Positions 1 through 9,598 of a DNA stretch of 33,250 nucleotides are shown one piece after another. The stretch's first letter is position 1; each line of letters begins with the position of its first letter. Both the position numbers and the translations under genes were made by a program. The notes below the pieces were generated by a model. That model was not told the origin of the DNA. It saw only the letters and a list, made by a program, of their open reading frames with translations, and did no database searches. This DNA is from Spirochaetaceae bacterium (GTDB taxonomy: Bacteria > Spirochaetota > Spirochaetia > SZUA-6 > Bin103): the NCBI GenBank assembly GCA_028818385.1, contig JAPPNY010000235.1, positions 22,339 through 55,588 on the forward strand, given 5' to 3'.

Positions 1-153
1 CGCCTGGCCGAGCAGCTGCTGCTGGACCGCCAGCGCCGCCTGGCGGGTGCCCAGCACCGGGAGCAGGGGGCGGCGGCCGCGGGCGGGGGGCCGCCGCGCA
101 GGCGCCGGCGGCGCCGTCGCGTCCGGCTCGGGACTACGGTCGGGCTCGGCCAT
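1..153 (-). CDS. Start of a gene cut by the window edge (possibly an ABC permease)
   Basis: An open frame begins at ATG 153-151 on the minus strand, 33 bases after the stop of the family 5 binding protein, and runs off the edge with 51 codons visible. It starts MAEPDRSPEPDATAPP, a Pro/Ala/Arg-rich and probably disordered N-terminus. It then turns basic and ends in a Gln/Leu-rich stretch. Low-complexity N-termini of this kind are common on membrane proteins and on the permeases that follow peptide binding proteins, so a permease is the contextual guess. No membrane helix or domain is visible yet. The ribosome site is weak (GGTGCGG just before the ATG). The frame is supported mainly by position. 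Confidence 0.4.
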   Translation of the reverse strand, partial: MAEPDRSPEPDATAPPAPARRPPARGRRPLLPVLGTRQAALAVQQQLLGQA

Positions 154-186
154 CCGCACCGGCGCTCGCGCGGGGCGCCATCCTCG

Positions 187-2064
187 TTATTCGCCGTCGA
201 GCAGGTACAGGTACGTCGAGTCGAGTCCGTTCAGGGTGTCGTAGAACACGTTGCCCCACTTGTTGCGCACCGCCACGAAGCGGAACGGGTAGACGATGTA
301 CATCTTCGGCACCTGGTCGAGCAGGATGCGCTGGTACTCGTCGTAGATCGCCTTCGCCGCCTCCTTGTCGATCGTGAAGCGGCCCTCGTTGTAGAGGTAG
401 TCGACGCGCGCCTCCCACTCCGTGTACGGCTCCTCCTGCAGCGGGTGCCACAGGTGGAAGTTGCCCTTGGACTGCCACACGTTGCTGCCGCCCTCCGGCC
501 AGTAGTTGGAGCCGAGCGAGGCGGTGGCCACGTGCCAGTCGTAGGTGCTGATGAGCATCTCCACCAGCTTCTGGAAGTCGATCGGCCGCACGTTGCCGGT
601 GATGCCGATCGCCTTCAGCTCGTCGGAGAAGATGTTCATGATGTCGACCCCGACGTTGTTCTCCGCGCCGACGTGGATGTCGAACTCGATGTGGTTGCCG
701 TCGGCGTCCTCCATCAGCCCGCCCGCGTTGGGGCGGATGCCGATCTCGGCCAGCAGGTCGCGCGCCCGGTCCGGATCGTAGTCGAACTCCTGCCGGATCG
801 ACTCATCGAAGTAGGGGTTGGCGCGCGCGAAGAAGTGCAGCGCCGGCTCGGCCAGGCCGCGGTACACCTGGCTGGCGATGCGGTCGCGGTTCAGCACCGA
901 GCTCATGGCCTGCCGGAACTTCGTCTGGCTGAACCAGCTATAGACCAGCTCGTCCATGGTGTCGGGATTCTGGTTGAAGGCGATGAAGGACGAGCCCAGC
1001 GTCGGGCCGCCGTTGTACACGGTGTAGTCGGGGTCTTCGGCGTTGAGCAGCTCGTCCATGTCCTCCGGCCGCAGCGTGAAGGAGTCCTTCTTGCCCTCCT
1101 TGAACAGCAGCAGCTCGGTATTCCAGTCCGGCACGATCTGGAAGACCAGCTTCTCGATGTAGGGCAGCGTGACGCCGGCCGCGTCCGTCTTCCAGTAGTT
1201 GGGGTTGCGCTCGGCCACGACGCGCACGCCCGGCTCGTACTCGGTGAGATAGTACTCGCCGATCGAGGGAATGGTCGTCGGGTCGGTGTCGACGCTGAAC
1301 AGGTTGAGCACGCCCTCGGCGCCGCCCTCCTGCTTGGCCGGTTCGTACACGTAGCGCGGGCCGAAGTCCATGTTCGTGGACAGGATCGGGTTGGCGACGA
1401 TGCGCGGGTAGTGGAACGCCACCGTGAGCTCGTCGATCTTCTCCACCTCGATGCGCGCCTCGGTGCCGTCCGGCATCTCGATGAACTGGCCGGCGTAGCC
1501 CGGCTGCTGCAGCCCCTGATCGCCCTCGATCTCGTCGTACCAGAAGACGATGTCGTCGGCGGTCACCTGCACGCGGGTGTCAGGATCGGCCAGCGTGGTC
1601 CAGTACAGGTCGTCGCGCAGGGTGTAGACGACGGTGAGCGTGTCGGCCTCCTCGTCCACCTTCACCTCGAAGCTCGCCAGGTTGGGGAGGAACTCGCGCG
1701 TGTAGGGATCGTAGTCGGCCAGGGAGTCGAACAGCACGCCGACCACGGTCGCGGTGTCGCCGTCGCGGGCGGACATGGTGTTGAAGGTCTTGGGGTCGTT
1801 GTTGATGGCGGACAGCCAGGTGCCGCCCACGGTACCCAGGGCCCACTCCTGGCCGCCGGGGCGCGTGACGGTCTTGGCCAGGATCTCGGCGCGCGCCCGT
1901 TCGCGCTCCGACATCGCCTCGCCCTCGGTCATCTCTTCCTCGACCGCCCGGGCGCCGGCCGTCGTCGCCAGCAGGCCGAGCATGGCGGCGACGAGCGGCA
2001 GCAGGGAGATCGGTCGCGCAGCCCGGATCCGGCCGCGCACGGTCGTCGACTGATCGTTCTTCAT
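187..2064 (-). CDS. ABC transporter substrate-binding protein, family 5 (peptide/nickel type)
   Basis: Secreted or periplasmic solute receptor of the OppA/DppA class (SBP_bac_5), 625 residues, within the usual 500-650. A basic N-terminus is followed by a hydrophobic stretch (about residues 19-38) and a likely signal-peptidase site after GARA. The body has the expected blocks: a stretch around NNDPKTFNTM near residue 85, LRDDLYWTT near 150 and VTADDIVFWYDE near 165, with a YEPGVRVVAERNPNYWK block in the middle. No lipobox Cys is seen, so it is probably soluble or held by its permease. The acidic run after the signal peptide is unusual. Its own permease genes would lie beyond the left edge. The substrate is unknown; peptides or oligosaccharides are both possible in this family. 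Confidence 0.9.
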   Translation of the reverse strand: MKNDQSTTVRGRIRAARPISLLPLVAAMLGLLATTAGARAVEEEMTEGEAMSERERARAEILAKTVTRPGGQEWALGTVGGTWLSAINNDPKTFNTMSARDGDTATVVGVLFDSLADYDPYTREFLPNLASFEVKVDEEADTLTVVYTLRDDLYWTTLADPDTRVQVTADDIVFWYDEIEGDQGLQQPGYAGQFIEMPDGTEARIEVEKIDELTVAFHYPRIVANPILSTNMDFGPRYVYEPAKQEGGAEGVLNLFSVDTDPTTIPSIGEYYLTEYEPGVRVVAERNPNYWKTDAAGVTLPYIEKLVFQIVPDWNTELLLFKEGKKDSFTLRPEDMDELLNAEDPDYTVYNGGPTLGSSFIAFNQNPDTMDELVYSWFSQTKFRQAMSSVLNRDRIASQVYRGLAEPALHFFARANPYFDESIRQEFDYDPDRARDLLAEIGIRPNAGGLMEDADGNHIEFDIHVGAENNVGVDIMNIFSDELKAIGITGNVRPIDFQKLVEMLISTYDWHVATASLGSNYWPEGGSNVWQSKGNFHLWHPLQEEPYTEWEARVDYLYNEGRFTIDKEAAKAIYDEYQRILLDQVPKMYIVYPFRFVAVRNKWGNVFYDTLNGLDSTYLYLLDGE

Positions 2065-2128
2065 ACCATCCAGTCTACCGAATGCAAGGGTTTCTTACCG
2101 CGCTCCGGTGCTGCCCAGACCAAAGAAA

Positions 2129-2154
2129 CGCCCCACCCGGTGAAGGGTGGGGCG
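2129..2154 (-). terminator. Rho-independent terminator of the sugar importer operon
   Basis: Perfect 10-bp inverted repeat, CGCCCCACCC (2129-2138) with GGGTGGGGCG (2145-2154), and a 6-base loop. Read on the minus strand it is followed at once by TTTCTTT. It lies 26 bases beyond the stop of the sugar-binding protein gene and separates that operon from the family 5 binding protein. Confidence 0.85.
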
Positions 2155-2179
2155 TCAGTAGCGCGTGATCGGCTACGGG

Positions 2180-3220
2180 TCAGCGGGCGGCGGCCTCCAC
2201 GTTGTCCTTGTCGTAGACCGTGAACGGTCCCATCAGGACGCGCAGGCCCCGGTCCCTGGTGGGATCCTTGTGGATCGTGTACGTGCCCATGCGGCCGGCC
2301 TCGAAGGACTCGCCCTCGGCGGCCTCCAACTGCCCGGTGGCGATCAGGTAGGTCACGTAGTAGGTCAGGTAGCCCAGGTCGACGAAGCTCCAGAGCGCGA
2401 ACTCCGGCGCGCAGCCGTTCAGCGTGAAGCTCACCATCTCCGCCGGCAGGCCCAGTCCGCTCACCTTGATCTCGTCGCAGAGGTCCTCGTCCTGCAGCGC
2501 CTTCGAGGCGGCGGCGATGCCGACCGTGGTCGGGGCCATGAGCAGCTTCAGGTCCGGGTACTTGTCGATGAGCGCCAGCGCCTGGTTGTAGCTCTTCTCC
2601 GACTGGTCGTCGCCGTAGACGATGTCCACGAGGTTGAGCGCCGCGTACTTGTCGTCCTCCAGGGCGTTCTGCATGGCGGCGATCCAGGAGTTCTGGTTGG
2701 CGGCATCCGGGGTCGCCGAGAGCACGGCGAAGTCGCCGCCGTCGGAGCCCAGGATGTTGAGCGCCATGTCGGCCATCACCACGCCGGTCTCGTCGAAGTC
2801 GACCTGGGCCACGAACACCTGCTCGCCTTCCGCGGACGGAATCTGCGAGTCCCAGGTCACCACCGTCAGCCCGGCTTCGCGGGCCGCGACGGCGGCGGGG
2901 GCGATCTGGTCGCCGGCGTTGTTGGAGATCATGATGCCGTCCTGCCCCTGCGTGGTGGCGGTGGTCACGATCTCGATCTGCCCGGCGACGCTGTTCTCCG
3001 GAGTCGGGCCGATGAACTCCAGCGTGCCCGGATTGCCGAGCTCCTCGTGCGCCTCCCGCGCGCCGTCGTGCGCCTGGTCGAACACCAGGATGCCGATGAA
3101 CTTCGGCAGCAGCACGAGGTCGGCCTCCATGCCCTTGGTGGCCATGACCTGAGCCTGGGCGGCGCCCGCACCCAGGATCAGGGCGAGGGCCGATGCGGTA
3201 ATCAGTCGTGTGATTTTCAT
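2180..3220 (-). CDS. Sugar ABC transporter substrate-binding protein, RhaS/LsrB type
   Basis: Periplasmic sugar receptor of the Peripla_BP_4 fold, 346 residues. The signal peptide ends AQA-Q at about residue 23. Landmarks follow the rhamnose (RhaS)/autoinducer-2 (LsrB) family: LPK at 38-40, a VTWDS block near 121-125, NQN at 175-177 and APTTVGI at 229-235. LsrB has Asp-Gln where this protein has NQN, and a different loop at APTTVGI. The sequence is therefore closer to what I recall of rhamnose-type receptors, but the ligand is inferred. It is the last gene of its operon, 33 bases after the second permease and just before a terminator. A terminal position can raise receptor dosage through a stable 3' mRNA. 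The gene order ATPase-permease-permease-receptor is that of lsrACDB, so AI-2-like ligands are not fully excluded. Confidence 0.88.
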   Translation of the reverse strand: MKITRLITASALALILGAGAAQAQVMATKGMEADLVLLPKFIGILVFDQAHDGAREAHEELGNPGTLEFIGPTPENSVAGQIEIVTTATTQGQDGIMISNNAGDQIAPAAVAAREAGLTVVTWDSQIPSAEGEQVFVAQVDFDETGVVMADMALNILGSDGGDFAVLSATPDAANQNSWIAAMQNALEDDKYAALNLVDIVYGDDQSEKSYNQALALIDKYPDLKLLMAPTTVGIAAASKALQDEDLCDEIKVSGLGLPAEMVSFTLNGCAPEFALWSFVDLGYLTYYVTYLIATGQLEAAEGESFEAGRMGTYTIHKDPTRDRGLRVLMGPFTVYDKDNVEAAAR

Positions 3221-3253
3221 GGCGCGGAGCCTCGTACGGCTCCGATCAGGAAG

Positions 3254-4267
3254 TCAAGATTGAACGTCCCGGACCTGCGGGCGGGCGCCGGCGACGCGGG
3301 CCAGGAAGCTGCGCACGTTCGGGATCATCGCGGACAGGATGAGGAGGACGCCGATGACGCCGGCCTGCAGGTGGCCGGTGATGTTGCTGAGCGACATGCC
3401 GTTGCGCAGGTAGAGCACGATCAGGATCGACAGCAGCACGCCGTAGATGGAGCCGGCGCCGCCGAAGATGCTCACCCCGCCCAGCAGCACGATGGTGATG
3501 ATGTCCAGCTCGAAGCCCAGCCCCATGTCCCCGCGCACGGTGCCGAGGCGCGCCGCGAACAGGATCCCGGCCAGCGCGGAGAGTAGCCCGGAGGTGGTGA
3601 ACAGGAGCATCTTGACCCGCGCGACGTTGATGCCGGAGTAGCGGGCCACCTCCTGGTTGATGCCGATGACCTGCACCTGCCGGCCGAACCCGCTGTACCG
3701 CAGGACCACCACCGCGACCACCAGGAGCGCGAAGAAAACGAGCATCGAGAGCGGAAACGGGCCGAGCAGCGGCTGCTGGCCGAGCGCCTCGAACCACGCC
3801 GGAAACTCCTTGATGGAGCGGTCCTCGACCAGAACGCGGGCCAATCCCCGGAAGCCGATCAGCATCGCCAGGGTCACCACCAGGGACGGCAGGCGCACCA
3901 CGGTGATCCAGAACCCGTTGAACGCGCCGCCGGCGATCCCGATCAGGAGGCAGATGGCCAGCGCCGCCGGCATGGGGACGCCCTGCTGGATCAGCCAGCC
4001 GAGCGCGCAGGCGGACAGCCCCATCATCGACGCGACCGACAGGTCGATCTCACCGTTGAGGATGATGAAGGCCATGATGAGGACGACGATCACCTTCTCG
4101 ATCGAGAGGGCGAACAGGTTGATCTGATTGCCCATGGTGAGGAAGGACGGAGAAGTCAGGGCGTTCGCCGCGACGATGCCGAGCAGCAGCCCGGCCAGGA
4201 AGCCCTCCCAGGTCTTGAAGCGGGCGCCGATCGCAGCCGCCAATCCCGCGGGTCCGCCGCCGCTCAC
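3254..4267 (-). CDS. Sugar ABC transporter permease (second of pair, RbsC/RhaQ-like)
   Basis: Inner-membrane permease of the BPD_transp_2 (ribose/rhamnose/AI-2) family, 337 residues. I count about eight to ten hydrophobic segments. The family motif [16 protein letters not shown] lies near residue 75, and the conserved cytoplasmic loop has [28 protein letters not shown] is the usual late glycine-rich block. The open frame continues far upstream, but the start chosen is GTG at 4267. It overlaps the stop of the preceding permease as GTGA and has GGAGG seven to eight bases upstream, while everything upstream in frame is Arg/Pro-rich shadow sequence. It pairs with the 4264-5253 permease and the 5250-6800 ATPase. 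Confidence 0.9.
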   Translation of the reverse strand: MSGGGPAGLAAAIGARFKTWEGFLAGLLLGIVAANALTSPSFLTMGNQINLFALSIEKVIVVLIMAFIILNGEIDLSVASMMGLSACALGWLIQQGVPMPAALAICLLIGIAGGAFNGFWITVVRLPSLVVTLAMLIGFRGLARVLVEDRSIKEFPAWFEALGQQPLLGPFPLSMLVFFALLVVAVVVLRYSGFGRQVQVIGINQEVARYSGINVARVKMLLFTTSGLLSALAGILFAARLGTVRGDMGLGFELDIITIVLLGGVSIFGGAGSIYGVLLSILIVLYLRNGMSLSNITGHLQAGVIGVLLILSAMIPNVRSFLARVAGARPQVRDVQS

Positions 4268-5253
4268 GAGTTGCGCCTCCGCTTCATGAGCAGGCTGTCG
4301 ACGGCCACCGAGACCAGGATCAGCAGGCCGAGCAGCGCGTCGCGCAGGAACTCGCTCACCTGCAGCGAGCGGATCAGGCTGTTCTCCAGCAGGTCGATCA
4401 GGATCGCTCCCAGCACGGCGCCGAGCACGCTGCCGGCGCCGCCGAAGATGTTCACGCCGCCCACCACCACCGCGGCCACCGACTTGAGCTCCAGGCCGAG
4501 GCCGGCGACCACGGTGATGTTGCCGAAGCGGGCCAGGAACAGGAATCCGGCCAGTCCCGCCAGCGCCCCGCACAGCGTGAACGCCGTGAACACCAGCCCG
4601 CGGGTGGGAAACCCGGCGTGGTGGGCGGCCTCCGGGTTGGAGCCGATGGCGTACAGCCGGCGGCCGAACGACGAGTACTTGAGCAGGAGCTGGAAGAACA
4701 CGGCCACCCCCAGCATGACGACCACCACCACCCGCAGGTGCAGGCGCCCGAAGCTGACCACGTTGAGGCGCGGCAGATCGACCAGCCACTGCGGCAGGTT
4801 GACGGTGAGGATGGTCTGCGCGTCGGAGAACTCGACCAGCACGGTGCGGAAGAGGGCGAGGGTGCCGAGCGTGACGATGATCGCGGGCACCCGGCACCAG
4901 GCGACGATGGCGCCGTTGCAGGCTCCCAGCCCGGCCCCGATGCCGACGCACATCAGCACCGCCACCAGCGGGGGGATGTCGTTGGCGAGCGAGAGCTGCT
5001 GGCCGACGAAGTAGGCGGTGAAGCCGACGACGGAGCCCACGGAGAGGTCGATGTTGCGGGTCAGCACCACCAGCGTCTGGCCGATGGCCAGGATGGCCAG
5101 GATCGTGACGCTCGCCGACACCCGGTTGAACAGCCGGGCGCTCAGGTAGTTCTGGATGATCAGCGAGAAGCCGACCAGCACCAGCACGATGAGCAGTACC
5201 AGCACGCCCTCGCGCCGGGTCTCGGCGCGCAGGCGGCCGGCGCGGAGTCTCAC
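4264..5253 (-). CDS. Sugar ABC transporter permease (first of pair, RbsC/RhaP-like)
   Basis: Inner-membrane permease of the BPD_transp_2 family, 329 residues. It has a basic N-terminus, then a first helix around [16 protein letters not shown]. The family signature [17 protein letters not shown] lies near residue 67, the loop has [14 protein letters not shown], and the late glycine-rich block is [14 protein letters not shown]. The start is GTG at 5253, sharing bases with the ATPase stop (GTGA) and preceded by a G-rich ribosome site (GGGGG, about ten bases away). The frame is open a further 750 bases upstream, but that part is antisense-like Arg/Gly/Pro sequence inside the ATPase gene. Translational coupling to the ATPase is likely. 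Confidence 0.9.
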   Translation of the reverse strand: MRLRAGRLRAETRREGVLVLLIVLVLVGFSLIIQNYLSARLFNRVSASVTILAILAIGQTLVVLTRNIDLSVGSVVGFTAYFVGQQLSLANDIPPLVAVLMCVGIGAGLGACNGAIVAWCRVPAIIVTLGTLALFRTVLVEFSDAQTILTVNLPQWLVDLPRLNVVSFGRLHLRVVVVVMLGVAVFFQLLLKYSSFGRRLYAIGSNPEAAHHAGFPTRGLVFTAFTLCGALAGLAGFLFLARFGNITVVAGLGLELKSVAAVVVGGVNIFGGAGSVLGAVLGAILIDLLENSLIRSLQVSEFLRDALLGLLILVSVAVDSLLMKRRRNS

Positions 5254-6800
5254 GGCGTCACGCCCCCTGCTGCGGCGTCCGCCGTCCGCTCCCGTTCGCC
5301 GGTCGCGAGGGACATGACCGCCTCCTGGGTGGCCTCCTCCCGTTCCAGGATGCCCATCTGCCGCCCCTCGCGCATGACCAGGATGCGGTCGCTCATCGCC
5401 AGCACCTCCGGCAGGTCGGAGGAAATGAAGAGGATGGCCATCCCCTGCTCGGCTAGCTCCCGCACCATGGCGTGCACCTCGGCCTTGGCGCCGACGTCGA
5501 TCCCGCGGGTCGGCTCGTCCAGGACCAGGATCCTGGGCCGGGTGTTCAGCCACTTGCCGAACATCACCTTCTGCTGGTTGCCGCCGGACAGCTTGGCGAC
5601 CACGTGCATGGTGGACGGCGCCTTGATCTGCAGCCGCTGCCGGAACTCCTCGGCCGCTTCCTCTTCGGCGGCCCGGCGGATGAGGCCGAACCGGGACAGG
5701 TAGCGGCGCAGCACCGGCAGCGTGATGTTGGCCGTGATCGACAGCGGCATGGCCAGCCCGAACTTGCGGCGGTCCTCGGTCATGTAGGCCACGCCGGCCT
5801 GCTGGGCCGCCCGCGGCGAGGCGAGGCGCCGCTCCCGGCCGCCGATCTCGATGGTGCCGTGGTCGGCCGGCTGCATGCCGAACAGCGCCAGGCCCACGTC
5901 CGTCCGGCGCGACCCGACCAGCCCGGCGAACCCCAGCACCTCGCCCGCGTGCAGGTCGAAGTCGATCCCGGAGAACACCCCCTCCCGGCCCAGGCCACGC
6001 ACGCAGCACACCCGCTCGCCGACGGTCCGCTCATGGACGACCCCGTAGAACTGGTCCACCTCCCGGCCGACCATGTCGCGGATGAGGAGCTCACGGGTCA
6101 CCTTTGGCGCCGGGCGCGTGGAGACGTGCTCGCCGTCGCGCAGCACGGTGATCCGGTCCGCGATCTGGAACACCTCTTCCAGCCGGTGGGTGATGAACAG
6201 CACGGTCACGCCCCGGTCGCGCAACTGGCGGGCCGCCCGGAAGAGCTGCCCGACCTCGTGCTCGGAGAGCGACGCGGTAGGCTCGTCCATGATCAGGACC
6301 TTCACCTCCAGCGAGATCGCCTTCGCGATCTCCACCGCCTGCTGCGCGGCCAGGGTGAGTCCTCGGGCAGGGGCACGCACGTCGAGCCGGACGCCCAGGC
6401 TCGCCAGGATCTCCTCGGCCTCCGCGTACATGCGCCGCCAGTTGGTCAGCAGTCCCTGCTCGCGGTGGGTGATGAAGATGTTCTCGGCCACGTCCAGGTC
6501 CGGGAACAGCAACGGTTCCTGGTAGACGGCGGCCAGCCCGGCCGCCTGCGCCTCCTGCGCGTTGGCCAGGTGGACCGCCTCCCCTTCGACGAAGACCTCC
6601 CCCGCGTCGCTCTGCACGACCCCGGTCAGGATCTTGATCAGGGTCGACTTGCCGGCGCCGTTCTCCCCCACCAGCGCGTGGATCTCGCCTGCGTGGAGCC
6701 TCAGCGACACGTCGTCCAGCGCCTGCGTCATGTCGAAGCGCTTGGAGAGGTTGCGCACCTCCAGCACCGGCGCGCCGCCGTTTGACAAGGGGTCGGTCAC
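5250..6800 (-). CDS. Sugar ABC transporter ATP-binding protein (duplicated ATPase, RbsA/RhaT-like)
   Basis: Cytoplasmic energy-coupling subunit with two fused ABC domains, 516 residues, the normal size for RbsA/MglA/RhaT. Domain 1 has Walker [10 protein letters not shown] (45-53) and Walker [11 protein letters not shown]. Domain 2 has the family's degenerate P-loop (GLVGSRRTD), an intact signature LSGGNQQK and Walker [13 protein letters not shown]. As in relatives, one site is therefore expected to be catalytically weak. The start at 6800 overlaps the end of the dehydrogenase gene by four bases. It is followed by two permeases and a binding protein, giving a complete importer for a pentose, deoxyhexose or related ligand. 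Confidence 0.93.
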   Translation of the reverse strand: MTDPLSNGGAPVLEVRNLSKRFDMTQALDDVSLRLHAGEIHALVGENGAGKSTLIKILTGVVQSDAGEVFVEGEAVHLANAQEAQAAGLAAVYQEPLLFPDLDVAENIFITHREQGLLTNWRRMYAEAEEILASLGVRLDVRAPARGLTLAAQQAVEIAKAISLEVKVLIMDEPTASLSEHEVGQLFRAARQLRDRGVTVLFITHRLEEVFQIADRITVLRDGEHVSTRPAPKVTRELLIRDMVGREVDQFYGVVHERTVGERVCCVRGLGREGVFSGIDFDLHAGEVLGFAGLVGSRRTDVGLALFGMQPADHGTIEIGGRERRLASPRAAQQAGVAYMTEDRRKFGLAMPLSITANITLPVLRRYLSRFGLIRRAAEEEAAEEFRQRLQIKAPSTMHVVAKLSGGNQQKVMFGKWLNTRPRILVLDEPTRGIDVGAKAEVHAMVRELAEQGMAILFISSDLPEVLAMSDRILVMREGRQMGILEREEATQEAVMSLATGERERTADAAAGGVTP

Positions 6801-7777
6801 TCCCAGGAGAACAGCACGCCCAGCGCCTGCTCCGGGTGTTCATAGAGCAGGTCGTAGCCGGCCTTCAGATCGCGGCCGGGCAAGCGGTGGGTGACCAGCG
6901 GCTCCACCTGCACCTCGCCCGCGGCCATGGCCGCCATCGCGGTGCTGGCCATCGCGGCGCGGTCGGCGGTCGGCGGAAAGCTGACCAGCACGCGCTTGCC
7001 CTGGAAGCTGTCGACGTCGAGCGGCAGCGGCGCGTTCTGGTACTTGGCGTTCACCTGGATGAGCCCTCCGGGGGCGAGCATCTTCTGCGCCTGCTCGAAG
7101 GAGGCGATGCCGGGCGGCCCGCCGACGCAGTCGACGACGATGCTCGCCCCCTCGCCGCCGGTGAGCCGCCGCACCGCCTCCACCGGATCCTCTTCGCCCG
7201 CGTGCACGACCTCGGGCGCACCTACCTCGCGGGCGATGCGGCAGCGGATCTCCAGCGTATCGACGGCGATGAGCTGGGCCGGCCGGAAGCGCCGGGCGAA
7301 CTGCATGACCAGGCTGCCCACCAGACCCTGGCCGAGCACGGCGACGCGGTCGTCCGCGGTGATCTCGAGCGCCTGCGCCCACCCGGCGCCGCTGCTGGCG
7401 AGCGGATGGAACGTCCCCTGCTCGAAGGAGAGCTCCGGATGCAGCCGGTGCAGGCGGTCGGCGCGCGCATCGGCTGCCAGCGAGCACAGCGAGTACTCGG
7501 CGTGCGGGGCGGTGGCCACGACCCGGTCGCCGGTTGCGAAGCCCCTCACGCCGTCACCGGCCGCCTCGACGATCCCGGTGGTGGAGTACCCCATGGAGCT
7601 CGGGCTCACCGGCCCCTCCATCACGTAGCGTCGCCACAGCTCCGAGCCGCGGCTGATCAGGCTGACGCGGGTCCGCGTCAGCACCTCCTCCGGTCCCGGC
7701 TCGGGTACCGGCACCTGCTCCAGGAAGACGTTTCCCACGCCCTCACCCTTGGCCGCTCGCCACATCGTCTCCGCCAT
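6797..7777 (-). CDS. Medium-chain dehydrogenase/reductase (zinc-type alcohol dehydrogenase-like)
   Basis: NAD(P)-dependent oxidoreductase of the MDR superfamily, 326 residues. The N-terminal GroES-like part contains SLISRGSE (39-46) and [16 protein letters not shown] (62-77). The Rossmann fingerprint GQGLVG is at 149-154, with an acidic residue (VDT) ending the second strand as in NAD-preferring forms. The usual catalytic-zinc Cys of the N-terminal block is replaced by Ser, as in BchC-like SLISPGTE proteins, and no four-Cys structural zinc loop is seen, so zinc-independence is possible. ATG 7777 is chosen over an ATG 12 codons earlier because AAAGGAGGG sits just upstream. It overlaps the exporter ATPase by 35 bases and the importer ATPase by four. 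A role oxidising the imported sugar is an inference. Confidence 0.85.
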   Translation of the reverse strand: MAETMWRAAKGEGVGNVFLEQVPVPEPGPEEVLTRTRVSLISRGSELWRRYVMEGPVSPSSMGYSTTGIVEAAGDGVRGFATGDRVVATAPHAEYSLCSLAADARADRLHRLHPELSFEQGTFHPLASSGAGWAQALEITADDRVAVLGQGLVGSLVMQFARRFRPAQLIAVDTLEIRCRIAREVGAPEVVHAGEEDPVEAVRRLTGGEGASIVVDCVGGPPGIASFEQAQKMLAPGGLIQVNAKYQNAPLPLDVDSFQGKRVLVSFPPTADRAAMASTAMAAMAAGEVQVEPLVTHRLPGRDLKAGYDLLYEHPEQALGVLFSWE

Positions 7778-8810
7778 CGCCGCTCCCTCCTTTGTCGGAA
7801 TCCCAATGTTCATACATATCCGCGATCACGTCATCGATGCGCGAGCGGTGCGTCTCCACGTCGCGGATGGTGGTCTGCTCGGCCGCCTGCTGCAGGAGCG
7901 CCGGGATCGGCGTGCGCGCGGCGTCGAAGGTGAAGTGGTGCCGGCTGCCCTCGCTGCGGACGTGGCGCACGCCGGCCAGCCGCGGCGGCGCGGTGTCGGC
8001 GGTCTCCAGGACCAGGTGGCGGCGGTCGCCGAACTCGCGGCGCAACGCCCCGAAGTCGCCGTCGAAGGCGATGCGGCCCCTGTCGATCATGACGATGCGG
8101 CCGGCGAGCTGCTCCAGCTCGTCCATGTCGTGGCTGGTGATCATCACGGTGACCCCTTTCTCGCGGTTGAGGTCCTTGACGAACTGCAGGATGTTGCGCT
8201 TTGCCAGCACGTCGACGCCGATGGTCGGCTCGTCCAGGAACAGGATCTCCGGCTCGTGCATGAGCATGAGCGCCAGGTCGGCGCGCATCTTCTGGCCCAG
8301 GCTGAGCTGCCGCGCCAGGGTGTGGAAGAACTCGCCGATACCCAGCAAATCCGTGACGAAGGCGAGCATGGACTCGTAGCGGTCGCGCGGGATGTTCCAG
8401 ACCACGCGCTTCCACTCGAAGCTGGCCGCGACCGGCTGGTCCCACCAGAGTTCCGTGCGCTGCCCGAAGACCACGCCGATGCGTCCCACGTAGCGGACCC
8501 GGTCCTGCATGGGGTCCATGCCCAGGCAGCGGACCGTGCCGGCGGTCGGCGCAAGCACGCTGGAGAGGAGTTTGACCGTCGTCGATTTGCCCGCGCCGTT
8601 GGGGCCGGCGTAGGCGACGATCTCCCCGTGGCGGATGGCGAGGTCGATCCCCCGCAGCGCGTGGACCTCGCGGACGACCGGGCGGAAGAGGTTCCTGAAG
8701 ACGTCGCGGACCTGCTCCGAGCGCTGCCGCTGATGGAAGGTCTTGTCGACGCCGGTCAGCCTAACCGCGATGTCCCCAGCCGACGTAGCGTTGCGATCCT
8801 GTCCGTGCAT
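7743..8810 (-). CDS. ABC-2 type exporter ATP-binding protein (COG4586-like)
   Basis: ATPase of an uncharacterised ABC-2 exporter, 355 residues. Walker A GPNGAGKST is at 69-77, the signature is LSLGQKMRADL and Walker B is ILFLDEPTIGVD, followed by the switch His in MITSHDMDEL. The long segment before the first strand (residues 25-50, RDVFRNLFRP) and the FGQRTELWWD block after the P-loop are typical of the COG4586 subgroup. That subgroup is usually found with two six-helix permeases, as here. The C-terminal 100 residues hold a small extra domain. The gene overlaps the upstream permease by 50 bases and the downstream dehydrogenase by 35. GGAGAGG lies about 11 bases before the ATG. The exported substrate is unknown. 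Confidence 0.92.
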   Translation of the reverse strand: MHGQDRNATSAGDIAVRLTGVDKTFHQRQRSEQVRDVFRNLFRPVVREVHALRGIDLAIRHGEIVAYAGPNGAGKSTTVKLLSSVLAPTAGTVRCLGMDPMQDRVRYVGRIGVVFGQRTELWWDQPVAASFEWKRVVWNIPRDRYESMLAFVTDLLGIGEFFHTLARQLSLGQKMRADLALMLMHEPEILFLDEPTIGVDVLAKRNILQFVKDLNREKGVTVMITSHDMDELEQLAGRIVMIDRGRIAFDGDFGALRREFGDRRHLVLETADTAPPRLAGVRHVRSEGSRHHFTFDAARTPIPALLQQAAEQTTIRDVETHRSRIDDVIADMYEHWDSDKGGSGDGGDDVASGQG

Positions 8811-9594
8811 AGTGCTTCAGTCCTCTCCTGAAGACGAACGCCGCCACCAGCAACACGGCGAGCGCCGCCAGCGGCGTGTGCCAGAAGTCGGGCGGCGCGA
8901 TGCCCAGAAGCTGCCGGCTCGGATACCACGCGACGAAGCCGACCGGCAGGACGGTCAGCATGCCGGCCAGCAGGAAGGAGCTCAAGCCGTCGAGCGGAAA
9001 GGACTTGAGCTGGTAGAGGAAGCCGAACGCCCGGCTCGAGACTTCCTCGGCCGCGACCGGCGCCCAGAATGCCAGGCTCCCCCACAGCCAGGAGAAAGCG
9101 AGCACGACCACGCACGACGCCGCGAGGCTGCCGGCCAGCGTCAGCCACCAGGCGGCGGACAGCGCCGCGTCAAGCTGCAGGATCGCCCAGAGCGTGATGC
9201 CGGCGCCGGTGAGCAGTTGCCACAGCCCCGAGAACGGCATGAACCCCTCGGTCAGGAGTGCCATCCAGAGCGGCTGCGGCTGCACCAGCGTGTGATCGAG
9301 CTGGCCGCGGCCGATGCGGCGGCTGATGGCCAGGACGTTGTAGCCGAAGCCCACCTCCAGGATGCCGCGCACCAGGGCCGCGTAGCCGAGCATGAAGAGG
9401 ATCTGGTCGCGCGACCACGGGCCGATGCCGCCGAACCGCTGGGCCAGCAGGAAGACGGCGGTGACGCCGGCCAGGTTGAGGACGATGTCGGAGACCACGT
9501 TGATGGCGAAGAAGCGGAAGTCGCGGGTCATCCACATGAAGTCCAGCCGCGCCTGTGCCCGCCAGCGGGCGAGGAGCATCGTCAGCGTGCGCAC
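8761..9594 (-). CDS. ABC-2 family exporter permease (COG3694-like)
   Basis: Integral membrane subunit of the exporter, 277 residues with about six hydrophobic segments. The first part, RLDFMWMTRDFRFFAINVVSD, and the later IGRGQLDHTLVQPQPLW match the ABC-2 permease family PF06182 as I know it (GxLDxxLxxPxxxL in the first cytoplasmic loop). The start is GTG 9594 with GGAGGG seven bases upstream, inside the end of the preceding permease gene. Only four bases separate the two genes. It forms the exporter with the 9599-10393 permease and the 7743-8810 ATPase. Confidence 0.88.
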   Translation of the reverse strand: MRTLTMLLARWRAQARLDFMWMTRDFRFFAINVVSDIVLNLAGVTAVFLLAQRFGGIGPWSRDQILFMLGYAALVRGILEVGFGYNVLAISRRIGRGQLDHTLVQPQPLWMALLTEGFMPFSGLWQLLTGAGITLWAILQLDAALSAAWWLTLAGSLAASCVVVLAFSWLWGSLAFWAPVAAEEVSSRAFGFLYQLKSFPLDGLSSFLLAGMLTVLPVGFVAWYPSRQLLGIAPPDFWHTPLAALAVLLVAAFVFRRGLKHYARTGSQRYVGWGHRG

Positions 9595-9598
9595 CGCC

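Noticed and set aside
445..2223. Long plus-strand frame opposite the family 5 binding protein
   Set aside because: Val/Leu/Gly/Arg-rich with no protein-like pattern; it mirrors the codon bias of the real minus-strand gene.
2180..3220. Calling the binding protein LsrB because of lsrACDB-like order
   Set aside because: NQN replaces the AI-2-contacting Asp-Gln, and the APTTVGI loop differs; no AI-2 processing genes are present.
4268..4951. N-terminal extensions of both sugar permeases (this one and 5254-6009)
   Set aside because: Not membrane-like and antisense in character; GTG starts with good ribosome sites overlap the preceding stops.
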